From Tenrec ecaudatus (taxonomy: Eukaryota; Chordata; Mammalia; Afrosoricida; Tenrecidae), in assembly GCF_050624435.1 (NCBI RefSeq), contig NW_027458555.1, positions 62,001 through 126,000 of the forward strand: 64,000 nt of DNA. The letters run 5' to 3'. Below the pieces are notes generated by a model, which saw only the letters and a list, made by a program, of their open reading frames with translations, had not been told where the DNA came from and ran no database searches. Position 1 is the first letter of the stretch; each line of letters opens with the position of its first letter. Below are positions 1-12,679 of the stretch, piece by piece. The translations under genes were made by a program, and so were the position numbers.

Positions 1-1690
1 GGTAGAATTGGAATCATGATAGTGGGGGTAGGGGAGTAGGGGAAGGAAGCTTTTAGGAACTAGAGGAAAGTTGTATGTTTCATCGTTACTACACTGCACC
101 CTGACTGGCTCATCTCCTCCCTGTGACCCTTCCATAAGGGGATGTTCAATTGCCTACAGATAGGTTTTGGGTTTCCACTCCGCTCTCCCCCTCATTCATA
201 ATGATATGATTTTTTTGTTCCGATGATGCCTGATAACTGATCCCTTCGACACCTAGTGATAACACAGGCTTGTGTGCTTCTTGTATGTGGGCTTTGTTGC
301 TTTTGAGCTAGATGGCAGCTTGTTTACTTTCAAGCCTTTAAGAGCCTAGATTCTGTGTCTTGTGATAAATGGACACCATCATCTTTCTTCACCACTTTTG
401 CTTATGCACCCATTTGTCTTCAGTGATCATACTGGGAAGGTAAGCACCCAGTGGTATGATTTTTTGTTCTTTGATATCTGATACCTGATCCCTTTGGCAC
501 TTCATGATCATACAGGCTGAGGTGCTTCTTACATGTGGGCTTTGTTGCTTCTGATCTTGATGGCTGATTGTTTACCTCCAAGTCTTTAAGACCCTGGATG
601 CTATATGTTTTTATAGCCGTGCTCCATCAGCTTTCTTCACCACATTTTTTTATTCACCTGCTTTGTCTTCAGTGATCATATCAAGAAGGTGAGCATCACG
701 GAATGCCAGTTTAACAGAACATAGTATTCTTGCAGTGAGGAAGTACTTGAGTGTAGGCCCCAATGTCCATCTGCTACCTTAATACTAAACCTATAAATAT
801 ATGCACATAGATGTAATTTCCTATCCTCATATAAAAATATATTTACATATGCATGTGCCTTTATTTAGACCTCTAAGTGGCCTCCTAGCTCTTTCCTCTA
901 TTTTCTTTAGCTTTCCTCCTGTCCCACTATCATGCTCAGCCTTCATTTGGGTTTCAGTAATTCCTCTCAGCCACATTACCCTTAATCATGCCTTACCAGG
1001 CTTCCGACACCCTCCTCACCACCAATTTGGATCACTTTGTTGTTCCCTTTGCCCTGGATTTGTTAACCCCAATACCTTTCCCCCCACCTCCACGTCTTCC
1101 ATGTCCCCCCAGAACTGTCAGTCCCATTGTTTTCTCCACCAGATTGTTCATCCTGCCTATCTTATTTAGACACACATGTGCACAAAAACAAGACAAAGCA
1201 AAACAAAGTAACAAAAAAACAAACAACAACAACAACAATAAAATATCCAATGACAAAACAACAACAAAGGAAAGCCTATGGTTAATTCAAGGACTGTTTG
1301 TTGGCCTTTAGGAGTATTTTCTGGTCAAGTCTGATGGGGTGCCAAGCCCTGACCCCAAAGTCTGTTTTTGGTATTCCCTGGGCACTTTGTTGCTCTGTTC
1401 CCCTTGCTGTTCTGTTGCACAACCTTCTTGTTTTTTGCCTCCGTTTGTTGGGGGACCAGATTGGGTGAAATTCCCACACTGTGTCTCCAGTGTTGTCCCC
1501 TGTAGGGCTATGAGTCTGTGCGGGATGTTGTGTCTCATAATGGGGCCAGACATATGGTCTTCTCTGTGGATTGGCTGCTCTGAACGGGAATATTGTCCTC
1601 CAGTCCTGGTGGGCCAGGATGTGTTCCACTATCTCTCTTCCTCCCCCTTAATTTGCTCCTATGTTCTCTACTCAGACATGTCCTTCTTGA
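1..1690 (-). mobile_element. L1 3'UTR fragment, antisense
   Basis: This is the reverse complement of the same 3'UTR region carried by the full-length L1 at 34-43 kb. The shared blocks include the 'ctttaaga' unit (331 and 579, spaced ~248 bp), the 'gacagt' stretch near 1120 and the 'acacagtgtggga' stretch near 1475. It carries an (AAC)n-rich stretch at ~1200-1265. It has no ORF1 or ORF2 sequence. The edge at the window start is a window cut, and the inner edge is approximate. Confidence 0.8.
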
Positions 1691-3658
1691 GCTGCAGCTT
1701 CAGTGCTGTCCACTGAAATGAATTACTCTGGGGGCTACAAATATTCTTAATAAGCTGAAAAGTTCTCCCCGGACTATGGAAATCAACACCTTGAGCTTTA
1801 CACTCAATGGCATGGATTTCTTTCCCATGTCCCAAGCCACAGGGTGATATTTGGTCAGTCATTTAATCCAGTTGCTCTCAGTACTTTCCAATTTGGAATT
1901 TGTAGAGTAATATGGGCCCAATGAAAGGGCAATCATATTTATTCCACTTTTCTACTATTGTAGAGAAATCATAAATAATTCTTTACAGCTTAAAATTATA
2001 CCTGCTTAGTTATTTCATGACTGTGATTAAGACATTATGTGAAGAAGACAGTCTCATCCGTGTCCACATTCAATGTCTCCATGGGAATCTAATGGGTGAG
2101 TGAAGATGGTACTCTCATACATTCACCTCTCTTGCTACTCGAGGCTGTAGCATGAGAGCTAAGTGATAACTAAAGCCAAAAATCTTGTTCCAGCACACCT
2201 GGATCACTGCTTTTTCTCCTGAGTGTCCTCCCAATGTAGCTTCTGTGCTCCTTGAGAAAGCCAAGGAACAAAATGAAAGTTAGTTTAAATTATATACATT
2301 GTTTAAATGATATATATTTCATTTAAACTATACTACACGCACGAATTTCAGTGTTTAAATAGTTTCTCAAACTGACCTTTGTGTTCTCTGAAGTGCCAAC
2401 TTGCAATAGAAGCTGATGAACTATTAAGAAATGTCACATACCAGAAGATTTCCGAAGAATTAGACTAAGTGTGTGTGCCTGTGTATATATACTCTCTATA
2501 CCTTTATAATCTACTTAAAATGATAGAACTATTGACATAAGGGAAACGATTAGTTGTTGAACTATGTGACCTAAATTCACCATCTTGAGCTGTGAACATG
2601 GGAGTCATAAAAGCAGATAGTTTTATCTCCACAGGTCTATAAATTATGTAAAAAAAATTGGGGACCCTATTCCTCTAAAACAAAAGTAAACCAAACAAAT
2701 TATCTTCATCTTTACTTCTATGGAAATTCTCAGGAGTACAAAACAGATTTGTTAGTTCTTGAAACTTATGGTGTATTCAGTAATCTTTGCCTATACCATC
2801 ATTCAAATATACATTAAGTTTTCATTGGTCTTTTTAAATTCATTGTCAAGATTTCTTTTCCATATTAGGTGATAGAGAATGACATGGCTGGGGTAAGCCA
2901 TACCGTAGTCCCAACAATGACATTAAAATATTTAATGATTTTTTAAAGAAATTTCTTTTACCTTGTATTTATTGCCTGCTTCTTATATTGATATTGATTG
3001 TGAATTTAGGTGAAATGAATTCTGTGACTGCAGTATTTTCTTGTTTTTTTCATGACATTTTTTGGAACCACTTGAGAGGACTAAATATTTCTATATAATG
3101 AAATATAAACCACATTGAAGGCTCTAATCATTTGTATCCATCAGTGAGTGCTCAATATCTCTACATATTGGTGTCATCTGTGTGTCATAGTCATTGGACT
3201 GCTAACTGAAAAACTGTCCGTGTGAATTAATCAAGTTTTTCTGTTCTCTTCCCATAAATATTTACAGTCAAAAAATTTGTAGAGCATGGCTATGAGTCAG
3301 GAGAGACTCAATGACATTTTGTTATGGGCTCTATGAAAGACACTTCTAAGAAATATAAAGCAAAAGTCATGGAAAGGGTATATTTGTAGAAACCAACTGA
3401 GATAATGGCCTTATATACAAAATATGAACCAAGTTCTTAAAACTCAATAAATAAAAGTGACAGGAGACTACTTGTTTTTAGGTACTATTTTTAATGTGGA
3501 AGCTATTTGGTTGCTGTGATGATTACCTATCATTTATAATCTTTGTAATGTTCTTGATTCCCGTAATCTCTAACAGTATGGTGCACACTTGTTTTTTCTG
3601 TTAAGGCATAAGTGCTAGGTAGATAGACGATAGATTGACAGATTGACAGAGAGATTGC
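1691..3658. other. No gene recognised
   Basis: AT-rich sequence without a credible open frame. A short decayed SINE-like tail ('tatgagtcaggagagactcaatg') lies at about 3285-3330. Nothing else was recognised. Confidence 0.6.
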
Positions 3659-4069
3659 TTGTGTTAGGCCTGGTTGTCTAGAGAATTCAAACCAGTCACT
3701 CAAATATGTGTAAGAAATAGCTTTATATGAAGAAGTAATTACATATTGACAGAAACATCCCAGCCCAGTCCAACTCAAGTCCATGAGTACGATACTATTC
3801 CATAGTTCTTCTTTGGACTCATGAAGCCACATGCAATGATGCCGAATGCAGGAATATCACATGATGGTAGGTACAAACTCTTGTGGATCCAATGTCTCTA
3901 CAGCATAAAGATGAAGACACAGAGTTGGGGGTGGGAGTGGGTTCCAATGTTCCTCCTTATGAGAAAACCATGCCCACAAGGAGGTACCATCAATCTGTGA
4001 CCTCAGTGACAGGCTAGATTTTACCACATTATATATTTTCAATTTGACCTGAAATTGTGTAACTACCAT
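3659..4069 (+). repeat. ~0.5 kb interspersed repeat, copy 1
   Basis: It aligns by eye to copies at 10370, 11287 and 55062. It starts with 'tgttaggcctggttgtctagag' and ends near 'gaaattgtgtaactacca'. Shared internal marks are 'catcccagcccagtc' and 'cttgtggatcca'. The family begins TGTTAG and ends near TAACTACA, which is LTR-like, but I cannot assign it. Strand is arbitrary. A GATA-rich microsatellite follows at 4080-4130. Confidence 0.6.
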
Positions 4070-4279
4070 ACTGATAGTGATAGATAAATGAGAGATAGAT
4101 AGATATGACAGATATTGATAGGGATAAATATTCTAACAGTTTTATTAGTATGTCATCCACATGTCATACAATTCAATAATTCAATCATGTCAAGAATAGT
4201 TGTGAAGTTATCACCGTTTTCAATTTTAGAACATTTTCTTCTTCCTTGTAGTCATTATTATTCATGAATTAAGTTTTGT

Positions 4280-5519
4280 AATTGTAGCAAAAAATATACA
4301 CAACAAAACATTCTCCAATTACACAACTTCTACATGTATAATTCAGTGCCATTAATTAAAATGTTTCATGTTGTACAATGATTATTCGTATCCTTTTCCA
4401 AATTCATCCACAACCATCAAACTCAATGATCCCTAAGCAACAGTGCTTTCTCCTTCAACCACGGTAATCATTGGTCAACTTTGGCTTCTATTTGTTTGTT
4501 TTAGTAGCAATATTCTTCATACAGTATTCAAATATCACACGCTTCTATGTAGAGATAAATTGCTTTTAAAATGAGTTGCATAGACATCATCACAATCATT
4601 ACAAGTGCTTCTTCCCCCTCCTGTACTTACTGTATGCTCCCCCAATTCCCTCACTGTCCCCGCCTCCCCTTCACACATCCCCCCTAAATCATTGCCTTAC
4701 CTATTGTTTCTATGCATCTACTCCTGTGCTTCACAGTCTGGGAAACCCAACAGAAACCAAAACAAACCGGCAAGAAGAAGAAAATAAGAATATAAAGATA
4801 AAAATAAAAATAAAGATTAATAAAGAAAATACCACAAACAATATCTTAAAAGCCCCTCCCCCCCAAAAAAATCTTAAAAGCCAGAGAAGAAATTACTGTA
4901 GTGGATAAAGTGAGGAATACTTGAAGCTACAGCAAATTCATGTTGAGTCAAGAGAGAGGTTAACTGAAAAAGTATCATATTATACTATGGTGTGATTGAA
5001 CATAATCAGGATTACAATGATCTCTGGCTGATAGTAAAGCTGTTCTAGACCCTTTCCTGTGTTTAAAGAGGATATGCCAGAGATTTACTCTCACTAGATG
5101 GTTTCCAGATGGATTTGGGGTCCCCACTGTCCTACATACTTTCCTATAAATTTTTTTGTTTTGTTTTTCACAATTAAACTTTGCTATTTTTCCCTCACCA
5201 TATTTGGATTTTGTTATCTTTGCATCACACATGTGCTTCATCCATGTGGACTTAGTTGACACCTCACTTAGATTAGTGACTGTTTGAATACAAACCGTTA
5301 AGACCCCAGACACTATTCCAATTGTTAGCGGGGCGCCATGTGCTTTCTTCACCACACTGCTGTAGCTCCCTTATCTTCAGTGATTGTTTCATTAAGGTCA
5401 GTATTGAGCAGGCCCTGTTATCAGAACTAACTGTTCTTGGATTGGGAATAGAGTTAAGTGGGAGCCTATAATCCATCTGCTCTGGTTTACTTTGGTGGTC
5501 ATATTATGACAAAAAGACC

Positions 5520-5550
<31 letters not shown>

Positions 5551-5640
5551 GCAGCAGCAACAACAAAAAGGCGTAAAACAAAGCCCCCTCAGATGTGATT
5601 GCATTGATAGCATCAATAATTTATCCAATGACATAGAATT
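4280..5640 (-). mobile_element. Older L1 3'UTR fragments, antisense
   Basis: The stretch 5100-5480 resembles the antisense L1 3'UTR at 180-760, but carries only one copy of the ~247 bp unit. The C-rich stretch near 4620-4690 corresponds to ~1000-1150. A (CCA)n/(CAA)n simple repeat occupies 5516-5567. The fragments are more diverged than the L1 at 34 kb, and boundaries are approximate. Confidence 0.55.
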
Positions 5641-6499
5641 TAAGATACTGTTGATATGAGGGGTTTATGCAAGTATATAACTTTGAGGTGCAATCCACGA
5701 GTTGTTGCTTTGTACAGAAAGATTTCTTAATTGAATGACCTCTGCTTACACTGAGCATGGTTCTTGGTGTTAGGGAAAATTTACTTTTATCAGTTGTTAC
5801 AAGTGCAGGTACTTGCCTATCAGATTAAAACTGTTCATATTATTGCAAGGAATGCATTGAGGTATTAAATATTTGGTGGTTCTCAGTGTCACTGCATTGG
5901 ACACCCACTAAGCCAGGGATGTCCAATGACCAACATTTCCACAGTTTTTCCCTCCCCTGCCTTAAAAATAGTTCAATCCTTAATCAAGGGTACAGGTAGA
6001 TTTGGTGTATTGCTCAGTGCATTCAGTAGGGCTTCTACTCTGTGTCCTCCTGATGTGGCCCTTGGCCTGTAAGGCCAACATCTACAGTCATCATAGTGTT
6101 TACTCCATAGCATAGTTCATCCAGGGTTGGGTAGAAACATATTATTAGTGTCAACCCTGGAACATAAAATCAGTTTATTGACCACTTAGGTTCCCAACAA
6201 TTATTGTTTAGCATCCCTCACGAAGTGAGGTTGCTCCTCCTCATTTACCAACCAAACCCAGCAACAAAAATATCAACACCTCCTTTCAAATGTAGTTGCC
6301 CCCGTCCCCTGGTCTTACTTTGATGTTCCAGTAAGGTTCTCCCTTCATTCCTGTGGGTGGGGGGGGCTGTTCATTTGTCAGAGCCTTCTCTCACTGTTGT
6401 ACAGCATCAAATGGAAAGTCTTTCCCCTTTTCCCCTTTCTTGACAGAGTGACCCAGCCAATGTGAGGTCTCCTTGTTTGAGGTGATTCTTACAAAGTGC
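5641..6499. other. No gene recognised
   Basis: No credible ORF or recognised RNA gene. It may include further decayed L1 sequence. Confidence 0.5.
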
Positions 6500-7640
6500 A
6501 CACAAGGGAGATGATGCATGGTTCATGGTTTTTGTTGTTTTTAGGAATGCATTGTTTTCCATTATGTGTACACACCATAGTTTCTTAATTCATGCTTCCA
6601 CTATGGGACATTTGTCTGCTTCCAGTTTTTGCTATTGTGAATTGTGCTGCTTTGAATATGGGAAAGCATACAATTACACATATTGTGTCTCATTTCGTTG
6701 GGGTATAAACTTAATAGTAGTATTGATGGGGCATATGGAATTTCTGTTCCCAGTTGTGTATGTACTGCCATATCATTTTCCATGGTGCTTTATTTACTAG
6801 TCCACTATACTGAATACTAGTTCCAACGTCTACACATCTTCTCCAGCATTTGTTGTTTCCTGTGGGTTTTGTTTTGTTGTTGTTTAATTGGGCTAGTATT
6901 ATGGGTATGAAGTGCTATCTTGTTGAGGTTTTAATTTGCATCTTCCTGATGACTAGTCATCACAACCATTTTTTATGTTTGTTAGCATCTGTACTTCATT
7001 TTGGAGAAATGTTTGCTTATGTCTTTTCCCCTCTTCTTAATTAGTTAGTTTGTCATTTTCTTATTGAGTTGTTGTAGAGTTCTGTACATTTTGAAGATTA
7101 GATCTTTGTGTGATATGTTGTTGGTAACCCCCTACCCCCATGCCAGTTTGTGGGCTCTCATTTTAATCTGCTGATAAAATATTTCACTTTGCATAAGTGA
7201 TGTAATTCTAGATGTTCTAGTCATCTATCTTGTCTTCCTCTGTGTGTTCCTCTTTCATTGTACTTAGTGGTCTCTGCATGAGCTGCGATAGAATACTTAT
7301 ATTTGTTACAGCTTTCTCATCGATGATGTGGATAGCTTTGGGTTTTACATGCATTTATGGGTGAATTTAGTCCATTGACATTCAGTGAGATTCTTGACAG
7401 GTATATATTTGTTACCGACATTTTTCTTTACATTTGTTAATGTTTTGTGTGAGTCTTTAATGTGTATTTTCATAGTTTCATTGTTTTTCCTATATTAATT
7501 TATTGCTTTCAGTGTCGCTCTGGGTATGTTTATTTTTCTTAGGAATTGTCTTTATGTTGGTTTCAAATAAATGTGATGGTGTTATTGATGGCCATAGTAT
7601 TTCACTGGATTTTGGGTTTGTTTTTTTTTTAACAGAGTGG
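6500..7640 (-). mobile_element. L1 ORF2 C-terminal fragment, antisense
   Basis: The minus-strand translation resembles the L1 ORF2 C-terminus. Around 6530-6690 it reads like 'AAQFTIAKTWKQPKCPSIDEW' and then 'KLWYIHTMEYY', with substitutions and stops. It is older than the L1 at 34 kb and has no usable frame. The distal boundary is uncertain. Confidence 0.65.
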
Positions 7641-7679
7641 TGGTCTTGTTCTTGTGAATTCTTTTAAATTCTGTTAAAA

Positions 7680-7722
7680 ATCATTTTATTAGGGATTCAT
7701 ACAACTCTTATCACAATCTATA
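7680..7722 (-). mobile_element. Very short L1 3' tail, antisense
   Basis: The stretch 'ttttattagggattcatacaactc' is the reverse complement of the L1 3' terminus seen at 42745-42790. Only ~45 bp are present, so it would be an extreme 5' truncation, or the junction between two L1 fragments. Confidence 0.5.
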
Positions 7723-8540
7723 TGTGAATTTTTGAATTTCTTCTTCTCTTACAATGCTTTTATTTCTCCATCATCTTTGAGTGATATTTTTGCTGGTAAA
7801 ATATTGTAAGTTCACAGTTTTTTCTTCCAGTGTTCTGTGTAATTCACTCTATTTTCTTCTTGCCTGCATAGTTTCCATTGAGAAATCTGAAGTTATGCTA
7901 TTTTGACCCATTGTATATAATTGTTCTTTTTTGTTGTTGTTGCTATCTTCACTTACATTTTCTTCCCTTACCAATTGATATTAGACATAGTGAATACGTT
8001 GTGCAGGGTAGTTTTCCATTTGGGGTTTCTCCTGATTGTAATTCTTTTGGCTTCCTGAATAATTATCATTTCATCCTTAGACATTGAGGAAATTTTTCTT
8101 AAGAGAATTCTAATACTATTCCTTGTTTGTATGTATTTTTTTCCTTCCTGTTCTGGATTCCCATTAGATATGTTGTTCCTCTTGATTGCATCCTACATTG
8201 TTCTTAAAGTTTTTCTTTCTCTTTTGCATTTTATTTTACTTGGAGTCGACAGATTTATCTTCAAGCCCACTAACTCAGGTTTCTCTCTCTTCTCTTCTGC
8301 TTCCTTTTTAGAGTGTTTTGTAATGCTGCTATTGTATTGTTTAATTTTTTATTCTGTGGCATATAGTGAACTTACCAGCTTTTTTCTATTGTTTTACTTT
8401 TCCTCTCAGTCTCTCCCTTCATCTGTTGTATGAGTGCTATCATTATTCTTTTAATATATTTCTCTGGTAATTCCATAGCCTGTTCAGTTTCAGACATTGC
8501 ATTTAGTTCTGTTTGGAATTTGGTTGTTTGTTTCTCTTTC
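7723..8540 (-). mobile_element. Probable older L1 sequence, antisense
   Basis: T-rich sequence with short phrases typical of antisense L1, such as 'ttcaagcccactaactcagg' at 8261-8280. No frame survives. The assignment rests on resemblance to antisense L1 as I remember it. Confidence 0.35.
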
Positions 8541-8542
8541 TT

Positions 8543-8569
8543 GTGTGTGTGTGTGTGTGTGTGTGTGTT
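8543..8569 (+). repeat. (GT)n microsatellite
   Basis: About 13 GT dinucleotides in an uninterrupted run. Confidence 0.95.
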
Positions 8570-10369
8570 TAACTCTGTTAGATAGTACAGTAGAGGGGGC
8601 AGTGGACAGTATGAACTGTATGAGGGAGAGTGTTAGATTAGGTTTTATTTGGGTAGATTAAAAAGTAGAAGACGAAGTGTTGGAGGAGGGAGAAACAAAG
8701 AAAAAGTAAGCAAAAAAAGTGAGAGATCCTGTAGTGTTATTTTGTAGGTTAAATGAAAGGAAATTACGTCTCCCAAATGTACTTGTTGCTATGACCAGAA
8801 AATGGGTAATGCTAATAGATCAGGGGAAAAGATAATAAATTTTAAGAATAGTGTTAGATTTTATTTTCATTAGAATGAGATAGAAAGAAAATGTTGGAAG
8901 AGAATAAAAGAAGGGGACAAATAAAAGATAGGTTAAAAGGGATAAGAAATCAACCTTTAAATATTAAAGAAGGAAAGGGTAAACGTAAAGTTTTAAAAAA
9001 TAATAGAAAAAATGATACTAGAGTAAGAATCGTGAGAGCTCTTTATATATGTTTGTTTTGGCTCTAAGTTTTGCCCAGGAGCATTGTCTCTGATGTGGGT
9101 GCTAACTTCTGGATTGATGATGGGTTCAAAAACTGGAAAACAAATTTAAGTGAATGCAAAAAAAGTAAATTAACATTACCCCCCACCCCCCAGTTCTTAC
9201 GTATACCAGCACATAATGAAGTCCTGATTAAGGATGAATTATAAGAAGAGTGCACAATTTGTTTTAGATATGGAGGGATTATAGGAATGATAGAACACAG
9301 AGCAACAACAATGCCAGCAAAAGAACATCTGCTGTCTAAACCTTGTCCTTGGGGAAGCTAAGGGTGTGTGGATCAGGAGTTTTTGAGCAGTTGGGGACAG
9401 TGTCTGGTAGTGTGATGATTTTATAACATGTAAGAGTAGGGTTGATATTAAGACTAGTGGAATGGTTTTGGTACCTGGTATGGCTGAGACTCCTGAATTT
9501 TTATGATTTAGGTTAAATATCTAAAGATGACAGACCTCTAGTAAACAAGGTCAGAGGAGTTGGGGTTCTCTCTTTTCTGGATGATGGACGTGACTAAATA
9601 GGACTGGAAGAACGGGTCTGTGGGGGTACCTCCCCCCCCAAAAAAACCCAAAACACAACCAAAAGAAACGGGAAAAGCTCCACTGGGAAAAGTTTTTGTA
9701 ATATGCACTTTTTTTTTCCCATTAGGCAAGCATTGAGTTAGTTCACCCAGTGATGTCTCCTGGGAAGATTCCTTCTGATCACAGTGAGTTTTGTCGTGAA
9801 AGCAATTTTGCTTGAACCTCGAATTTGTGATGGCCAATTTAAGAGTACAGTGTGTGGCTTTGAAATTATGTTTCCTGATCAGGATATATGAACCAGTGGA
9901 AGACACCAAAGAATGCTCATCAAGTGAAATCAAATTTGTTGTTGTTGTTTACTGTGAGGCGGATAGTGCATTTGGAGTTCATTCCAACAGGTCAGACTTT
10001 AATTACCTTTTCTATTTAGAGGTTTTGAAAAGATTGCATAACATGTGATCCCAAGGGGAAAAAATCCTAGTTGGTAGTTGAGGAGGGCAGCGATTTGATG
10101 ACATAGAAGAGGTGAAGAAAAAAATGAGGGAGGTGTATCAGAAATCCCAACGGACAAATTTGAAAAGTATTTCCAAAAATGGAATCACAGATTTGACAAA
10201 TATATTAAGTGTAATGGCAAGTAGTTTGAAGGTGATAAGGTTGTTTTGTAAAAATTTTTAAAATTAAATACATAGCTTAAAAAATCCATTTGGGGGCCTT
10301 TTATACCCTCCACCTGCTTAGCTGGTCTAGTAGGGAGGAATGAAGCAATAGCCTACTGTTTTCATCCAG
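8570..10369. other. No gene recognised
   Basis: A-rich, low-information sequence. The ORF-sized frames here have no family resemblance. No splice-organised V gene or tRNA was seen. Confidence 0.55.
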
Positions 10370-10862
10370 GTAGACTAAAGAAACAAATTTATAGACACTC
10401 ATATGTGTATAAGAGAGAGGTTTAACCCAGTTCAGAATAAGTACATAAGTCCAACATTAGCCCATATGTCAGATACCAGTCTATAACGTCCTCTTCAGAC
10501 TCGGGAAACACATGTAATGATGCCGAATGCAAGAAGATCACAGGCCAGTGGGTGTGAAATCTTGTGGGTTCAATGACATTGTGAGAATCTCTGAACTGGC
10601 ACGAGTGTCCACACGGCTTCTGCAGCATAGGGCACTAGCATAGTTCCATGTATCTTGTCAGTTGCTGTTTCCCAGGGAGTGAAGAGAGAGAGAATGTCTC
10701 CCATCTTCAAAGATGAAATCCAGGAGTTCCCAGAATCCTCAGGAGAAGGCCTTGCCCACACAGAGGCCTCATTGGCTATGAAATGTTAGGCAGACTAGAA
10801 TCCACCCTTCCCTCTTAATACTCTCAAGTACAAAATTGACACCAGGTTATATAACTACCACA
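10370..10862 (+). repeat. ~0.5 kb interspersed repeat, copy 2
   Basis: Same family as 3659-4069. It carries 'ctaaagaaacaaatttatagacactcatatgtg', the shared 'atgatgccgaatgcaagaag' stretch and 'cttgtgggttcaatg', and ends near 'ggttatataactaccac'. No coding content. Confidence 0.7.
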
Positions 10863-11286
10863 CCGAATCAAAGGGCAGGTTGTTTATCTGAGTGGCTTGG
10901 GGTGCTGACCAGGGATGGAGTTATGGGACAACTGATGAATAGCTTGGTATGTGAACAAGGAGAAGTTTCTTGGCCCTAAACCTTTTAGTCTTTGTCATAT
11001 GCCCAAATTCCCTGCCCATACTTTTAAAACCCACTGTTGCAATTTCTGTTTGTATTGTGAGGACAATACCTTGTTAATCAACCAGGTGTGTATTAACTGC
11101 TATAGAAATATTTTTTTTAATCCATGCTTTTTTGGTCGGCATCTTAAGATGGGGAGGGAGGGGCAGAGCTGTATCTCCTGGAAAGAGGAATAGTTGTAAC
11201 TTCCCCAGCTTCTGAGAGTTAGTCTATTCACTATCTATGACTATTGCAGGCTGCCCTGTAGAGTTATTGCCACACTTCTTGGGTAT
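10863..11286. other. No gene recognised
   Basis: Spacer between two copies of the same repeat family. No feature seen. Confidence 0.5.
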
Positions 11287-11793
11287 TGTGTTAGTCCGGG
11301 TTGACTAGAGAAACAAATCCAGAGGCATTCCTATGCATGTAAGAGAGAATTTTATATCAAAGAGCAATTGTACATTAAGAAAACATTCCCGCCCAGTTCA
11401 GAACATGTCCATAAGTCTGATATTAACCCATATTTTAGTACTAGTCCATAAATTCCTCTTTAGACTTATGAATCCATGCAATGTTACTGAATGCAGGAAG
11501 ATCCCAGGCCAGTGGGTGGAAATTCTTGTGGATCCAGTGGTGGTGGAAGTATCTCAGCACTGGCATGGGTCTCCACGTGGCTTCTCCAGCTTCAGCGCTC
11601 TTGCTCCATCAGCATGGTTCCATATGTCTTGCTTGCAAGAAGACAAAGCAGAGAGTGTGTCTGGCCTCTAGTGAGCTGTTTATCTCCATAGCCCCTCCAA
11701 ATGAGGACATCAAACTGAGACATATTTGACAAGCTAAATTCCACCTCTTTCCTCTTATTAGACTACAGGTGACACCAGATTATGTAACTACAC
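11287..11793 (+). repeat. ~0.5 kb interspersed repeat, copy 3
   Basis: The best preserved copy in the window. It opens 'gtgttagtccgggttgac' and closes 'gattatgtaactac'. It shares 'gcaggaagatcccaggccag' and 'cttgtggatccagtgg' with the other copies. The TGTTAG...CTACA ends are compatible with a solo LTR, but no internal region or clear target duplication was found. Confidence 0.7.
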
Positions 11794-12477
11794 TGTTAGG
11801 TTGTGCTATCTTGGTTATTGGGGATTTAGGGCTTCTAGGGCATCCGGCTAGACCTCCATTGACTTGTGTTGAAAGCCAAGTCTACTTGTGCTTATGTTGG
11901 TCTCAAGCTAGTTCCATAGAGCTATGTTTCTGAAGCTCAGCAGTTCCACCATCCTAGCTAGCTCCTGGACTAGGAAAATTAAGTCTAGCAATTTGGGAAT
12001 CTTCAAACAGTTGGTTATTGTTGAGGGCCGGTGACAAAGGGGAGTCTATCAGCAAATGTTGCTGATATTTTATTAAATTTGTGTTATGTAACTTTCTGCT
12101 GAAAATCCTGCATTCTGGAAGTGTAGCATATCCCTCTCCTGGTTCTTTTCCGCTGGTCTTTGTGGAGTCCTTCCCATGTGTACTGCTTGGTCACCATCTT
12201 GTTCTTCCTCCAAGATATAGGTATTGCATACATATATATGCATATATACAAATGTAGTTAAATACATTTCTCCACTGTCTTAGATGTTTTCACTAAACAA
12301 AAAATAATCAAAATGTAAAGCTATTGTTATGAACCTTCCCCCAAATATTCTATGCTCCTTGATTTACAGAACGTCAGACTGAAAATTCCACAATACTCAA
12401 GGGATGTTCTCTGACTTATGGGAAAATACAGAAATATGCAGGGGGAAGATCAGCTCTTTAATGTGGATGGTGTAAGG
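11794..12477. other. No gene recognised
   Basis: Unremarkable sequence with no supported ORF. Confidence 0.5.
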
Positions 12478-12668
12478 CAGCATTTCTCAAGCTGTGTGTC
12501 GGGATCCCTTTGGGGTTGGGCGACCTTTCATAGGGGTCAGCCGATTCATAAGAGTAGCAAAGTTATAGTTATGAAGTAAAAACGAAAATAATTTTATGGT
12601 TGGGGGATCACTACAATGTGAGGAACTATATTAAAGGGTCATGGCATTAAGAAAGTTGAGAACCACTG
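12478..12668 (+). mobile_element. SPIN-like non-autonomous hAT element
   Basis: The termini are CAGCATTTCTCAA at the left and GTTGAGAACCACTG at the right, imperfect inverted repeats. The interior includes 'gggatccctttggggttggg', 'aacgaaaataattttatggt' and 'ggggatcactacaatgtgag'. All of these match the SPIN non-autonomous hAT consensus as I remember it. It is ~190 bp with no coding capacity. A clean 8 bp target duplication is not obvious. Confidence 0.85.
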
Positions 12669-12679
12669 TTAAGGTTTCT

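Noticed and set aside
801-1716. Several 100-125-codon frames on both strands
   Set aside because: They lie in an antisense L1 3'UTR with no family resemblance and overlap each other in several frames; chance frames.
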